Program-made: the position numbers and the translations under genes
DNA from: JAGVPT01 sp963717445
Lineage (GTDB): Bacteria > Bacteroidota > Ignavibacteria > UBA10030 > UBA8401
Reading direction: 5' to 3'
Assembly: GCA_963717445.1 (NCBI GenBank)
Contig: OY970334.1
Location: 4,154,001-4,218,000 of the forward strand
DNA length: 64,000 nt
Part shown: piece after piece, positions 50,443-59,072 of the stretch
Position numbering within the stretch: position 1 is the stretch's first letter
Layout of the letters: each line of letters starts with the position of its first letter
The notes under the pieces: generated by a model
Databases searched by the model: none
What the model was told of the DNA's origin: nothing
Seen by the model: the letters and a program-made list of their open reading frames with translations, nothing else

Positions 50443-52754
50443 TGGGAAAAACAATGCGCCGCACGATCATCGGCTGGCTGTTTGATGTCTATCCTTCGCC
50501 AAAAGGAATAACCGTTTGGTTTATCGGACGGGATGGGGAAAGGTATCGCGCTTTTCGTCCCTATCGTCCGTCGTTCTTTCTTCATGTGAACGATTCCGAC
50601 GCCAGGCGGGTTGCGACGCTCAGCGCCCGTTGCCCGGTTCACGTCTCGCTGGGGCGTGCAACGCGGAAAGAAATCTATTCCGGCGATACGTGGGATGTGA
50701 TACAGGTGTACGTGCATGATACGATGCGTTTCAAAGAAGCCGTACGGTATTTTGAGCAGTTCCTTCCGCATTTCGCGTTCTATAATTCGGATATTCTCGT
50801 CGCTCAATTATTTTTGTACGAAACAAAGCTCTTTCCGCTGGCACTCGGCGAGTATGACATTGATGACGTTGGGGAATTGATCGGATGGAGGGTCAACGAT
50901 TCCGGCAGCGACTTTGAGTATGAGCTGCCGCCGTTTTCGATGATGTCGCTTCGCAATGGAAATGATTTTGTCCCGCCAAAATATCAGAAACATTTCCAGA
51001 TTGAAATCGCGTACGATGGCACGACCTACGCGTTGGAGCAAGAGAATCCCGTCGAAATGCTCGAGGCGCTTAACTGGCATCTGCATCGCTGCGACCCCGA
51101 CATTCTTCTTACCGAATACGGCGACTCATCGCTGATGCCGGTCATTGCGGCGCTTTCGCAGCGGCACAAAATTCCTTCCTTGCTCAACCGCGATCAAACG
51201 GTGGGATATATGACCACGAAGGAATCGAGTTTTTTCCAGTATGGAAAAATTGTTCACAAAGACGGTGCGTTCGAGCTTGCCGGGCGCTGGCACATTGATG
51301 CGAAAAATTCTTTCACGGTCACTGAGGCGGAACTGGACGGTTTGTTCGAAATGGCACGGCTGACACAAATCCCCGCTCAGCGCCAGGGGCGGGCGAGCAT
51401 CGGAACGTCGATGTCGTCGCTGCAACTTTCTTGGGCGTATCAGAATAATATTTTAATTCCATCGAAGAAACGTGAGCCAGAGGAATTTAAATCTGCAGCG
51501 ACGCTGCTGCTTGCGGACCGCGGCGGACTGATCTTTAACCCGCCCCTCGGTTTTCACGAGGATGTTGCCGAGCTCGATTTCGTTTCGATGTATCCGACAA
51601 TCATGGTGGAAAAGAATGTTTCGCCTGAAACCGTCAATTGCCGCTGCTGCAAGAATACGAAAGTACCGGAGCTTGAATACACCATCTGCGAAAAACGAGA
51701 GGGGATCATTCCCGCAACGCTTCGCACTGTCGTGAAGAAACGGTCATACTACAAGTCGATGAAAAAGAAATACAAAGGAAAGGACGAAGCCCTTTTCCGC
51801 CGGTACGACGCACGGCAAAGTGCGCTCAAATGGATGCTCGTGAGCTGTTTCGGGTATCTCGGTTACAAGAATGCCCGCTTTGGAAGAATTGAAGCACACG
51901 AATCGGTGAATGCATTTTCCCGCGATGCAATCCTCGCTGCAAAAGAAATTGCAGAAGCGAACGGTTTTGAGATGCTTCACGCAATCATCGACTGTATGTG
52001 GTTAAAAAAAAACGGGGCGACGGAAGCGGAGTACCAATCGCTCTGTCGAACGATCGCAGAGCGTGTCGGCATCGATATTTCGATCGAGGGTATCTATAGC
52101 TGGATTCTTTTCCCGGCATCGAAGCGAGACCCGGAAATTACAACCGCGAATCGCTACGTCGGTTGGTATCAGGACGGAGAGATGAAGATGCGAGGCATCG
52201 AATCGCGACGGCACGATACGCCGAAATTTGTCAAGGCGATGCAGATAGCAATGCTGAAGAAGATGGGGGAAGCGAAAAGGGTGGAGGAACTGCGTGCGAT
52301 GACCCCCGATTTGCTCGAAATTGTCCGCGATTCTATTTCTGTATTGCGGAGCGGAAAGGCGAATCCGATGGAGCTTGTGCTTCGACGGCATATCACCAAG
52401 GAAGCGGAAGAGTACACGAACAACAGCATCAACGCTGTTGTCTCAAAGCTTGTGGAGAGCATGGGTGTCCATCTTTCTGCCGGTGAATCTATAGAGTTCA
52501 TCATCCTCGATCAGTCGGGCAAACACAAACTGGAAAAAGCGAAACCGCTGGCGTTGTACGCATTCGAAGACGGCTACGACATTGCAACCTATACCGAATT
52601 TGCACTGAAAGCAGCGGCAACCTTACTGGAACCGTTCGGTTATTCTTTTGAAGAACTCGAGAAACAATTCAATATCGATCAAAAGAAACCACGCCGAGCA
52701 ACGCGAAACGGCGATGCTACATTAGCACTGGAGTTCATAAAAGAATGGATTTGA
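50442..52754 (+). CDS. Family B DNA polymerase with altered motif C (PolB2-like)
   Basis: A 770-residue family B polymerase. Motif A is DFVSMYPTIM with D379. Motif B is KWMLVSCFGYLGYKNARFG (K463). Motif C, normally YxDTDS, reads IIDCMWLKK: D517 is kept but the second aspartate is M519. The exonuclease region (PDILLTEYGDSS) keeps only parts of the Exo II signature. These changes match the PolB2 group, long thought inactive though some members have been reported to act in translesion synthesis. Start ATG at 50442 (a GTG at 50439 is also possible). Cassette partner: the small helical gene. Confidence 0.85.
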   Translation: MGKTMRRTIIGWLFDVYPSPKGITVWFIGRDGERYRAFRPYRPSFFLHVNDSDARRVATLSARCPVHVSLGRATRKEIYSGDTWDVIQVYVHDTMRFKEAVRYFEQFLPHFAFYNSDILVAQLFLYETKLFPLALGEYDIDDVGELIGWRVNDSGSDFEYELPPFSMMSLRNGNDFVPPKYQKHFQIEIAYDGTTYALEQENPVEMLEALNWHLHRCDPDILLTEYGDSSLMPVIAALSQRHKIPSLLNRDQTVGYMTTKESSFFQYGKIVHKDGAFELAGRWHIDAKNSFTVTEAELDGLFEMARLTQIPAQRQGRASIGTSMSSLQLSWAYQNNILIPSKKREPEEFKSAATLLLADRGGLIFNPPLGFHEDVAELDFVSMYPTIMVEKNVSPETVNCRCCKNTKVPELEYTICEKREGIIPATLRTVVKKRSYYKSMKKKYKGKDEALFRRYDARQSALKWMLVSCFGYLGYKNARFGRIEAHESVNAFSRDAILAAKEIAEANGFEMLHAIIDCMWLKKNGATEAEYQSLCRTIAERVGIDISIEGIYSWILFPASKRDPEITTANRYVGWYQDGEMKMRGIESRRHDTPKFVKAMQIAMLKKMGEAKRVEELRAMTPDLLEIVRDSISVLRSGKANPMELVLRRHITKEAEEYTNNSINAVVSKLVESMGVHLSAGESIEFIILDQSGKHKLEKAKPLALYAFEDGYDIATYTEFALKAAATLLEPFGYSFEELEKQFNIDQKKPRRATRNGDATLALEFIKEWI

Positions 52755-52847
52755 AGTATGCGGGGAAAATGCGTATTATCAACTTGTGCGGAACGCTTTT
52801 AGGGCACAACGTCGTCATTAACCTGTCAATTTCTGAACCCTCTACAC

Positions 52848-55800
52848 ATGAATGTTGCTCCGCTGTTCATTCGGTGCACCTGCTTCCCATCACTCCAACG
52901 CTCTGCCAATCATTGCACTTCCCAGAATGAGTTTCACATCCTTGGAGAAGTAAGGGACCGGTACAAATTTGACGAATCCCTTTTTTCAAGCAACGGGAAT
53001 GTCATTTTCCCGAACTTCCACGCCGCGAGAATATTTGCGAAGAAACTGAACGATGCACGGAACCTTGTCAGATTTCCGGAAAAAGGGGTAAAGGCCGGAC
53101 AGTTGAACGCCCTCGGATTGATCGATGAGATTTATCATTATATCCTGCGGCTATATGAGGAATCGGCAAACCCGGGCGTTTTCGAACGGGCGCATACTGA
53201 TCTCAACGCAAAAATTGGCACGAGTGAATTTCAAACAGTTGTCGATTCTTTTGTCGATCTCTTTCCACCACTCAGCGTCTATAAAAAAGAATTAGCGACC
53301 GAACAATACTTAGCGGGAACGAGTGAGGGAAGGTCGAATCTGCATATTACGATTGAAGAATTGATGCTGCTGTATTTCGCAAACTTCAATCCGGCGGCCG
53401 CGAAGTTTGATGAGTTGTTCGCAGACAAGCAGTTGTCGGAGAGAGCCAAATACCGGACATTTATCGGCGAACTGGAGAATTTTTTCAAGACTGAAAAAAG
53501 ATTCGGTCCAGAAAATCAATTCATATTCGACCTGCTGCGCGCGCCCATTCTCGCCCATCCCGACAGCCTTGAGGCTCAACTTGGATATATCAAATCAAAA
53601 TGGGGAATGCTCCTTTCTTCAAAATTTCTAGATAGGATTTTGGGGAGCTTGGATCTTCTACAAGAAGAAAACAAGATTGTTCTCGGCGGTGCCGGTCATG
53701 CAGTTGTTCCTTCGTATGATGCCAAAGGATCAGGGCATCTTTCATACGGTTCTTTTGAAGCCGAACGCTTCACATCGGATTTGGAATGGATGCCTAAAGT
53801 TGTTCTACTTGCAAAAAACACGTACGTGTGGTTGGACCAACTTTCAAAAAAATATCACCGGGCTATTGTCAGGCTTGACGATATCCCTGATGAAGAACTG
53901 GACCAGCTTGCCAGATGGAATTTTACGGGGTTGTGGCTCATCGGTTTGTGGGAACGAAGCAATGCATCGAAGAAAATCAAACAATGGACCGGAAATCCCG
54001 AAGCGGTCCCGTCCGCGTATTCGTTGTATGAATACGAAATTGCGCGGGAAATTGGCGGCGAAGAAGCCTTTCAGAATTTGAATCACCGTGCCTGGCAACG
54101 GGGAATCCGTCTCGCGGGTGACATGGTTCCAAACCATATGGGAATTTATTCGCGGTGGGTCGTGGAGCATCCTGAATATTTTATCCAGTCGGAGTATTGT
54201 CCTTTCCCGAATTATCGATTTTCCGGAGGTGATTTGTCGGAGACTCCCGATGTTCAGATTCGTATCGAAGATGGATATTGGTCGCGACGAGATGCCGCGG
54301 TTGTTTTTCAACGGATCGATACCAGAACCGGAACGACAACGTACCTCTATCACGGCAATGACGGGACCAATATGCCGTGGAATGATACCGCGCAATTGGA
54401 TCTGTTGCGTGCGGATGTGCGTGAAGCGGTTATTCAAACAATTTTCCATGTAGCCCGTAAGTTTTCGATTATTCGATTCGATGCGGCAATGACCTTGACG
54501 AAGAAGCATTTTCAGCGGCTTTGGTATCCGCAGCCGGGAACGGGTGGGGACATTCCGTCCCGGGCAGACCACGCGCTGGGCAAAGAGGAATTTGACAGGT
54601 TGTTCCCGAGCGAATTTTGGCGTGATGTTGTCGACAGGATCAATCAGTACATGCCGAGCACGTTATTGCTGGCTGAAGCGTTTTGGCTGATGGAAGGATA
54701 TTTTGTTCGCACGCTCGGAATGCACCGTGTGTACAACAGCGCGTTCATGCATATGCTGATGAAAGAAGAAAATGAGAAATACCATCAGCTCATCAAGAAC
54801 ACGTTGGCATTCAATCCCGAAATCCTGAAGCGGTATGTCAATTTCATGAGCAATCCCGACAAACAAACTGCCATTGCGCAATTCGGGAAAGACGATAAAT
54901 ATTTCGGCGTCGCGTTGATGATGATAACACTTCCCGGCCTCCCGATGTTCGGCCATGGGCAGATAGAAGGCTACACAGAAAAGTATGGGATGGAATATAA
55001 ACGAGCCTACTATGACGAATTTCCGGATGATCAACTCGTCCTGCGGCACGAACATGAGGTCTTTCCAGTCATGAAGAGGAGGCATTTATTCAGCGATGTT
55101 ACGAATTTCGAATTGTACGAATTTTTTGATTCACGGGGACATATCAACCATAATGTCTTTGCATATTCAAACATGGCCGGAGGGGAACGGGCACTGATTT
55201 TTTATCATAACAAGTATCAGGAATGCAAGGGGTGGATCCGGTCTGCTGTGCTGAAATCTGTTATTGCTGGGGGCGGAGAAAGAAAAAATGTCGAAAGAAC
55301 TCTCGGCCAAGCGTTAGCGTTGAACCATGGTGAGAATGTTTTCTATGTGTTCAAAGATTACAAGTCCGGTTTGGAGTTTATTCGTTCAGGAAAAGAACTT
55401 TACGAGCGGGGAATGTATGCCGAGTTAAAGGCGTTTGAGTACCAAATATTTTTGGATTTTAGAGAAGTTTATGATGAAGCTGGAGAATATAAGGCCGTTG
55501 CCCGACGGCTCCACGGCGGCGGAGTGCAGAGTATTAACCAGGTTCTCGTCGACTTGCGGCATGCTCCGATCCATGATTCTGTGAAGCTTCTTCTTTCTCC
55601 CGACAACATTGCTTTTTTGAAGATCCATTGCTTGGCTGCCGGCGAGCCTAAAGCCAATGTAAAAAAGACGAACGAGGTCGAACGCCAATTTTCAGTGTTT
55701 GCTCATGAAGTGAAAAAGTATATTCACGCAGAGGATGATCTCTCTTCGATAGAAAAATCATTTTCACGAGATATTATTTCACTGGCCGATATCTGGCATA

Positions 55801-56426
55801 TCGTGAAAACCGATTTGAAGAAGAGCAGCAAAAGTCGAAAAGGCGGCTGGGAAAGCGGATTTCGTAAAACAAAAATCTATACAACGATGAACCAACCGTC
55901 TCATTATGGACTTTTATTTTCCTGGCTTGTTGCCGATAAGCTTTCACATTTCACGCCGGCCAACACTCAGGTTTCTGGGAAGGTTGATTTATTCGCGAGC
56001 TTGGATCTTGAAAAGCCATTGAGAAAGGTCTTTTCCGCCGCGGGACGGAACCATGAGCAGGTTCAGCGGGACATTTGTCTTTTACGCATCCTGATGAAAC
56101 ATCAAAATATTCTCACCGATGCAGATACCCATAATCGCTTTTTAAGGATGGAACAACTTTTTGACGATTATGACGTGAGGGAGTTTATCAAAGTTAACCT
56201 CTACAATGAAACATGGTTTTACAACAAAGAATGTTTTGCGGAGATGATACAGTGGCTCTTTTTGGTCTCAATCATTCATGATTGGAATCGAGGGGAGGCT
56301 TCGGGCCGGACCAATACGTCTATGGCAATGCAAAAATTCGTTTTCGCAAATGAAATCGAGAAGCTTTCCAATAAGTCCTCGTATGATATTGAAAAGTTAC
56401 GGGAACTGCTATCGTTGGAAGAATGA
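52848..56426 (+). CDS. Large GH13-family alpha-amylase-like protein
   Basis: A 1192-residue protein with a GH13 barrel in the middle. Region I DMVPNHMG (D425), region II IRFDAAMTL (nucleophile D545), region III LLAEAFW (acid/base E610) and region IV NFMSNPDKQTA, where the usual NHD is NPD (P670, D671). Long N-terminal (1-300) and C-terminal (770-1192) parts have no obvious family. No signal peptide, so cytosolic glycogen- or maltodextrin-type substrates are likelier. The catalytic triad is present, the histidine of region IV is not. Confidence 0.8.
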   Translation: MNVAPLFIRCTCFPSLQRSANHCTSQNEFHILGEVRDRYKFDESLFSSNGNVIFPNFHAARIFAKKLNDARNLVRFPEKGVKAGQLNALGLIDEIYHYILRLYEESANPGVFERAHTDLNAKIGTSEFQTVVDSFVDLFPPLSVYKKELATEQYLAGTSEGRSNLHITIEELMLLYFANFNPAAAKFDELFADKQLSERAKYRTFIGELENFFKTEKRFGPENQFIFDLLRAPILAHPDSLEAQLGYIKSKWGMLLSSKFLDRILGSLDLLQEENKIVLGGAGHAVVPSYDAKGSGHLSYGSFEAERFTSDLEWMPKVVLLAKNTYVWLDQLSKKYHRAIVRLDDIPDEELDQLARWNFTGLWLIGLWERSNASKKIKQWTGNPEAVPSAYSLYEYEIAREIGGEEAFQNLNHRAWQRGIRLAGDMVPNHMGIYSRWVVEHPEYFIQSEYCPFPNYRFSGGDLSETPDVQIRIEDGYWSRRDAAVVFQRIDTRTGTTTYLYHGNDGTNMPWNDTAQLDLLRADVREAVIQTIFHVARKFSIIRFDAAMTLTKKHFQRLWYPQPGTGGDIPSRADHALGKEEFDRLFPSEFWRDVVDRINQYMPSTLLLAEAFWLMEGYFVRTLGMHRVYNSAFMHMLMKEENEKYHQLIKNTLAFNPEILKRYVNFMSNPDKQTAIAQFGKDDKYFGVALMMITLPGLPMFGHGQIEGYTEKYGMEYKRAYYDEFPDDQLVLRHEHEVFPVMKRRHLFSDVTNFELYEFFDSRGHINHNVFAYSNMAGGERALIFYHNKYQECKGWIRSAVLKSVIAGGGERKNVERTLGQALALNHGENVFYVFKDYKSGLEFIRSGKELYERGMYAELKAFEYQIFLDFREVYDEAGEYKAVARRLHGGGVQSINQVLVDLRHAPIHDSVKLLLSPDNIAFLKIHCLAAGEPKANVKKTNEVERQFSVFAHEVKKYIHAEDDLSSIEKSFSRDIISLADIWHIVKTDLKKSSKSRKGGWESGFRKTKIYTTMNQPSHYGLLFSWLVADKLSHFTPANTQVSGKVDLFASLDLEKPLRKVFSAAGRNHEQVQRDICLLRILMKHQNILTDADTHNRFLRMEQLFDDYDVREFIKVNLYNETWFYNKECFAEMIQWLFLVSIIHDWNRGEASGRTNTSMAMQKFVFANEIEKLSNKSSYDIEKLRELLSLEE

Positions 56427-56507
56427 TGAGATATCGAACACCGGAGGGAAGATTTCGATACGATGAAAAGTGGCGAGTACGATGGTATCTTTTTTTGCTT
56501 TTTATTA

Positions 56508-56535
56508 TTGACTTTTCATTTTTTATCCTTATATT
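56508..56535 (+). promoter_or_regulatory. Strong candidate promoter of a possible small RNA
   Basis: TTGACT at 56508-56513, 16-bp spacer, TATATT at 56530-56535. Followed within 60 bp by a hairpin and a terminator, and 125 bp later by a protein gene. Confidence 0.65.
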
Positions 56536-56541
56536 TGTATC

Positions 56542-56625
56542 AGACCTGTGTGACGCTTCCTCCCCTGAGCGTCGCACCTAGAAAGGGTCGAGCCTGGCGT
56601 TCCCCCCCAACGCCGGGCTTTTTTT
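56542..56625 (+). ncRNA. Candidate small RNA or attenuated leader
   Basis: From a start near 56542, the transcript would contain a hairpin with 10-bp arms, gtgtgacgct/agcgtcgcac (56548-56577), a short single-stranded part and an intrinsic terminator at 56591-56625. No open frame. It could be a small RNA of about 85 nt or a regulated leader of the following DUF3098-like gene. No known RNA family recognised. Confidence 0.45.
56591..56625 (+). terminator. Intrinsic terminator
   Basis: agcctggcgtt-ccccccc-aacgccgggct followed by seven T. Strong stem; ends the short transcript upstream of the DUF3098-like gene. Confidence 0.9.
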
Positions 56626-56659
56626 ATTCATCGATTACTTCGTTACGAGAGGTAAACTC

Positions 56660-56962
56660 ATGGCCAAAGCAATGAAAGAAAAAGAGAAGCTCGCAAAACG
56701 AAAAGCGAAAAAAATTGAAATTCTTCCTCTTGACGCGATCAATTACAAAATTATAATCTCCGGGGTTGTGGTAATCGTTTTAGGCTACATCGCGCTGGGG
56801 ATGGAACCGTGGGATGGTTTTATAGCGTTGACTGTCGCGCCGATCCTTCTTCTTGTCGGCTATTGTATCGTCATTCCGGTCGGAATCATCTATAGAAAAA
56901 AGAAAGCTGAGATCGCCGCTCCCATGACCCAGCTTCCAACCGAAGCAACTCCCCAAAGTTAG
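56660..56962 (+). CDS. DUF3098-like small membrane protein
   Basis: A 100-residue protein: basic N-terminus (MAKAMKEKEKLAKRKAKKIE), then two hydrophobic segments (residues 33-52 and 58-80), ILPLDAINYKIIISGVVVIVLG being the DUF3098-like stretch, and a polar tail. Function unknown. Lies 35 bp after the terminator. Confidence 0.75.
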   Translation: MAKAMKEKEKLAKRKAKKIEILPLDAINYKIIISGVVVIVLGYIALGMEPWDGFIALTVAPILLLVGYCIVIPVGIIYRKKKAEIAAPMTQLPTEATPQS

Positions 56963-57014
56963 ATCGAGCATAGCAACAGGGAAAAGTTATCCTGCATTTC
57001 GGAGCAAAATCTTT

Positions 57015-58004
57015 TCAACGAAACAAAGGGGAAAGAATCCAGTAGGTCAAGGCGGAAACGATCGCCGAAAGCGGTATTGTTAATATCCACGCTATGACAA
57101 TCCGTCCTGCAACTCCCCACCGAACTGCGGACAATCTTCTTGTTGCACCGACTCCCATAATTGCTCCCGTGATGGTATGGGTCGTGCTTACGCTAATGCC
57201 TCCGAATGCTGTTGCAAGCAGTGTGATCCCACCCGCAGTTTCAGCGCAGAACCCATCGGCTGGTTTAAGTTTAGTCACTTTTTGCCCCATGGTTTTTACA
57301 ATTCTCCATCCGCCGAACAACGTCCCCGTTGCAATTGCGATATGAGAACATATGATCACCCAAAACGGGACGTGAAATACAGCTAAATATCCGGATGAGA
57401 CGAGCAAGCCGGTAATGATGCCCATTGTCTTTTGTGCATCGTTGGTTCCGTGTCCTAAACTATACAGTGCCGCTGAAAGCAATTGAAGCCTGCGGAAAAG
57501 GCGGTTAATTTTGGAGGAAGGCTTTTTGTTGAAAATCCACATGAGAACGACCATGAGACTGAACGCGATCACCATTCCAATGAGCGGTGCGAGTGCGATG
57601 AAGATAAGGGTCATCGTCCAACCGCCGAAAAGAATTGAGTCAAAACCTGCCTTGGCAATGGCTGCACCGGCGTACCCTCCCATGAGAGCATGGGAGGAGC
57701 TTGATGGAAGGCCGTAGTACCAGGTAATTAAATTCCAGACAATCGCGCCCAACAGTCCGCAGAGAATGACATATTCATTGACACTCTCAAGTTTTACAAG
57801 ACCTGCGCCGATTGTTTTCGCAACCCGTACGTCAAAAAGAAACGCAGCGACCAGATTAAAAAAGGCCGCCCATACAACAGCTTTGCGCGGCGTCAGGACA
57901 CGAGTTGACACGATGGTCGCAATAGAATTTGCGGAATCGTGGAACCCGTTCAAAAAATCGAAAACCAAAGCGACAAGAATAATGAAAATGACTAAGGTGA
58001 GCAT
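57015..58004 (-). CDS. pit: Inorganic phosphate transporter (Pit family)
   Basis: A 329-residue membrane transporter with about ten hydrophobic segments. The two family signatures are present: FDFLNGFHDSANSIATIVSTRVLTP (partly quoted) and SHGTNDAQKTMGII. It moves metal-phosphate with protons across the inner membrane. It lies 21 bp after a DUF47-type PhoU-like gene on the same strand, the usual partner. Confidence 0.95.
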   Translation of the reverse strand: MLTLVIFIILVALVFDFLNGFHDSANSIATIVSTRVLTPRKAVVWAAFFNLVAAFLFDVRVAKTIGAGLVKLESVNEYVILCGLLGAIVWNLITWYYGLPSSSSHALMGGYAGAAIAKAGFDSILFGGWTMTLIFIALAPLIGMVIAFSLMVVLMWIFNKKPSSKINRLFRRLQLLSAALYSLGHGTNDAQKTMGIITGLLVSSGYLAVFHVPFWVIICSHIAIATGTLFGGWRIVKTMGQKVTKLKPADGFCAETAGGITLLATAFGGISVSTTHTITGAIMGVGATRRLSAVRWGVAGRIVIAWILTIPLSAIVSALTYWILSPLFR

Positions 58005-58025
58005 TATTTCAAACGGAGAGAATGG

Positions 58026-58673
58026 TTAGGCATATTTAATCACGATTCCTTCAAGCACATTTGCAACATCTTCGCATTTGTCCGTTGCGGTTTCTAATCC
58101 CACATATATTTCTTTTAATTTGATGATTTGAATGGGATTCTTTTCTTTCTCAAAGAGTTCTGCAATCGCCTGTTCAAACACTTCGTCGGCGCCGTTTTCG
58201 TATTCGTTGACTTTGCGGAAAACCTTCTGAAGCTCATCAAATTGTTGAATATTCCTTAGCAGGCTTACTCCATGATGCAACTCATTGATGGAAAGTGTGA
58301 GGATATCAGCTAATTGGGTCATCTTCGGTGGCCAACGTTTTACCTTATAGAGAAAGAACCGCCCTGCACTTCCGTCCATGTAGTCCATGATGTCGTCCAA
58401 CGATGATGCAAGCGTATAGATGTCTTCTCTGTCAAGAGGAGTCACAAACGTCGAATTCAATTCAGAGAAAATTTTATGCGTGACCGTATCCCCCTCATGC
58501 TCATGATCATGAATCCGATTGATCAGTGCTTCAATTTCAGATTTATTCTTTGTTTGAGTAAGGTTTTTCATGACCTCTGCAGCTTTAACAAGGTTTTGCG
58601 CAGACTCTTCCAACAATGTAAAGAACTTATCGTCTTTTGGCAGAAGTTTGTGAATGAGTTGATCAAATTTCAT
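58026..58673 (-). CDS. DUF47/PhoU-like phosphate-transport partner (TIGR00153)
   Basis: A 215-residue helical protein: MKFDQLIHKLLPKDDKFFTLLEE, NRIHDHEHEGDTVTHKIF, STFVTPLDREDIYTLASSLDDIMDYMD and LKEIYVGLETATDKCEDVANVLEGI. Family proteins modulate Pit transporters. The ATG at 58673 is chosen over the frame limit at 58787, whose extra residues do not fit the family. Next to pit. Confidence 0.95.
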   Translation of the reverse strand: MKFDQLIHKLLPKDDKFFTLLEESAQNLVKAAEVMKNLTQTKNKSEIEALINRIHDHEHEGDTVTHKIFSELNSTFVTPLDREDIYTLASSLDDIMDYMDGSAGRFFLYKVKRWPPKMTQLADILTLSINELHHGVSLLRNIQQFDELQKVFRKVNEYENGADEVFEQAIAELFEKEKNPIQIIKLKEIYVGLETATDKCEDVANVLEGIVIKYA

Positions 58674-59072
58674 GGAAGGTGTCCTGGATTGGTTGCAGGT
58701 GTTAATTTTTCCGCCGCTAAAGTACAAATTAAGTACATGGGATACAACGATTTTTTTGCCGCTTTCATTCATTAAAAGAGTAGCCATTGAATTTGAAAAT
58801 AACTTTTGTCAATGCATCCCTGTCATGCCTTTGCACCGAAGGCGTTGCTTCGGGAAAAGCATCCATATCGACAAACGATAAATACATGGGTTCCCCGAAC
58901 GAATCCTTCGGACTCGCGTTAAGGAGGGGTGACAAATTCATGCACTACCAAGAAGCTTCTTGATATTACTTTGCAACTTCACTATGTTAAAGCGATGATT
59001 TCCATGAGATCATTCTCACACTGTAAATGAAAGGCAATAGCATTTCACATTCAATTCGGAAGGGGCTCACAC
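58674..59072. other. 399-bp intergenic region
   Basis: No gene seen. It holds the divergent starts of the DUF47-type gene and gltD and a TGTCAT-type element (58819-58934); the remaining sequence is AT-rich. Confidence 0.55.
58819..58934. repeat. TGTCAT...TGACA dispersed palindromic repeat, copy 4
   Basis: ctgtcatgcctttgcaccga leads to gcatccat, then tgggttccccgaacgaat with an inner CGAATCCTTCGGACTCG hairpin, ending ggaggggtgaca. Same TGTCAT...ATCCA / TGG...TGACA plan as the other copies. Confidence 0.6.
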
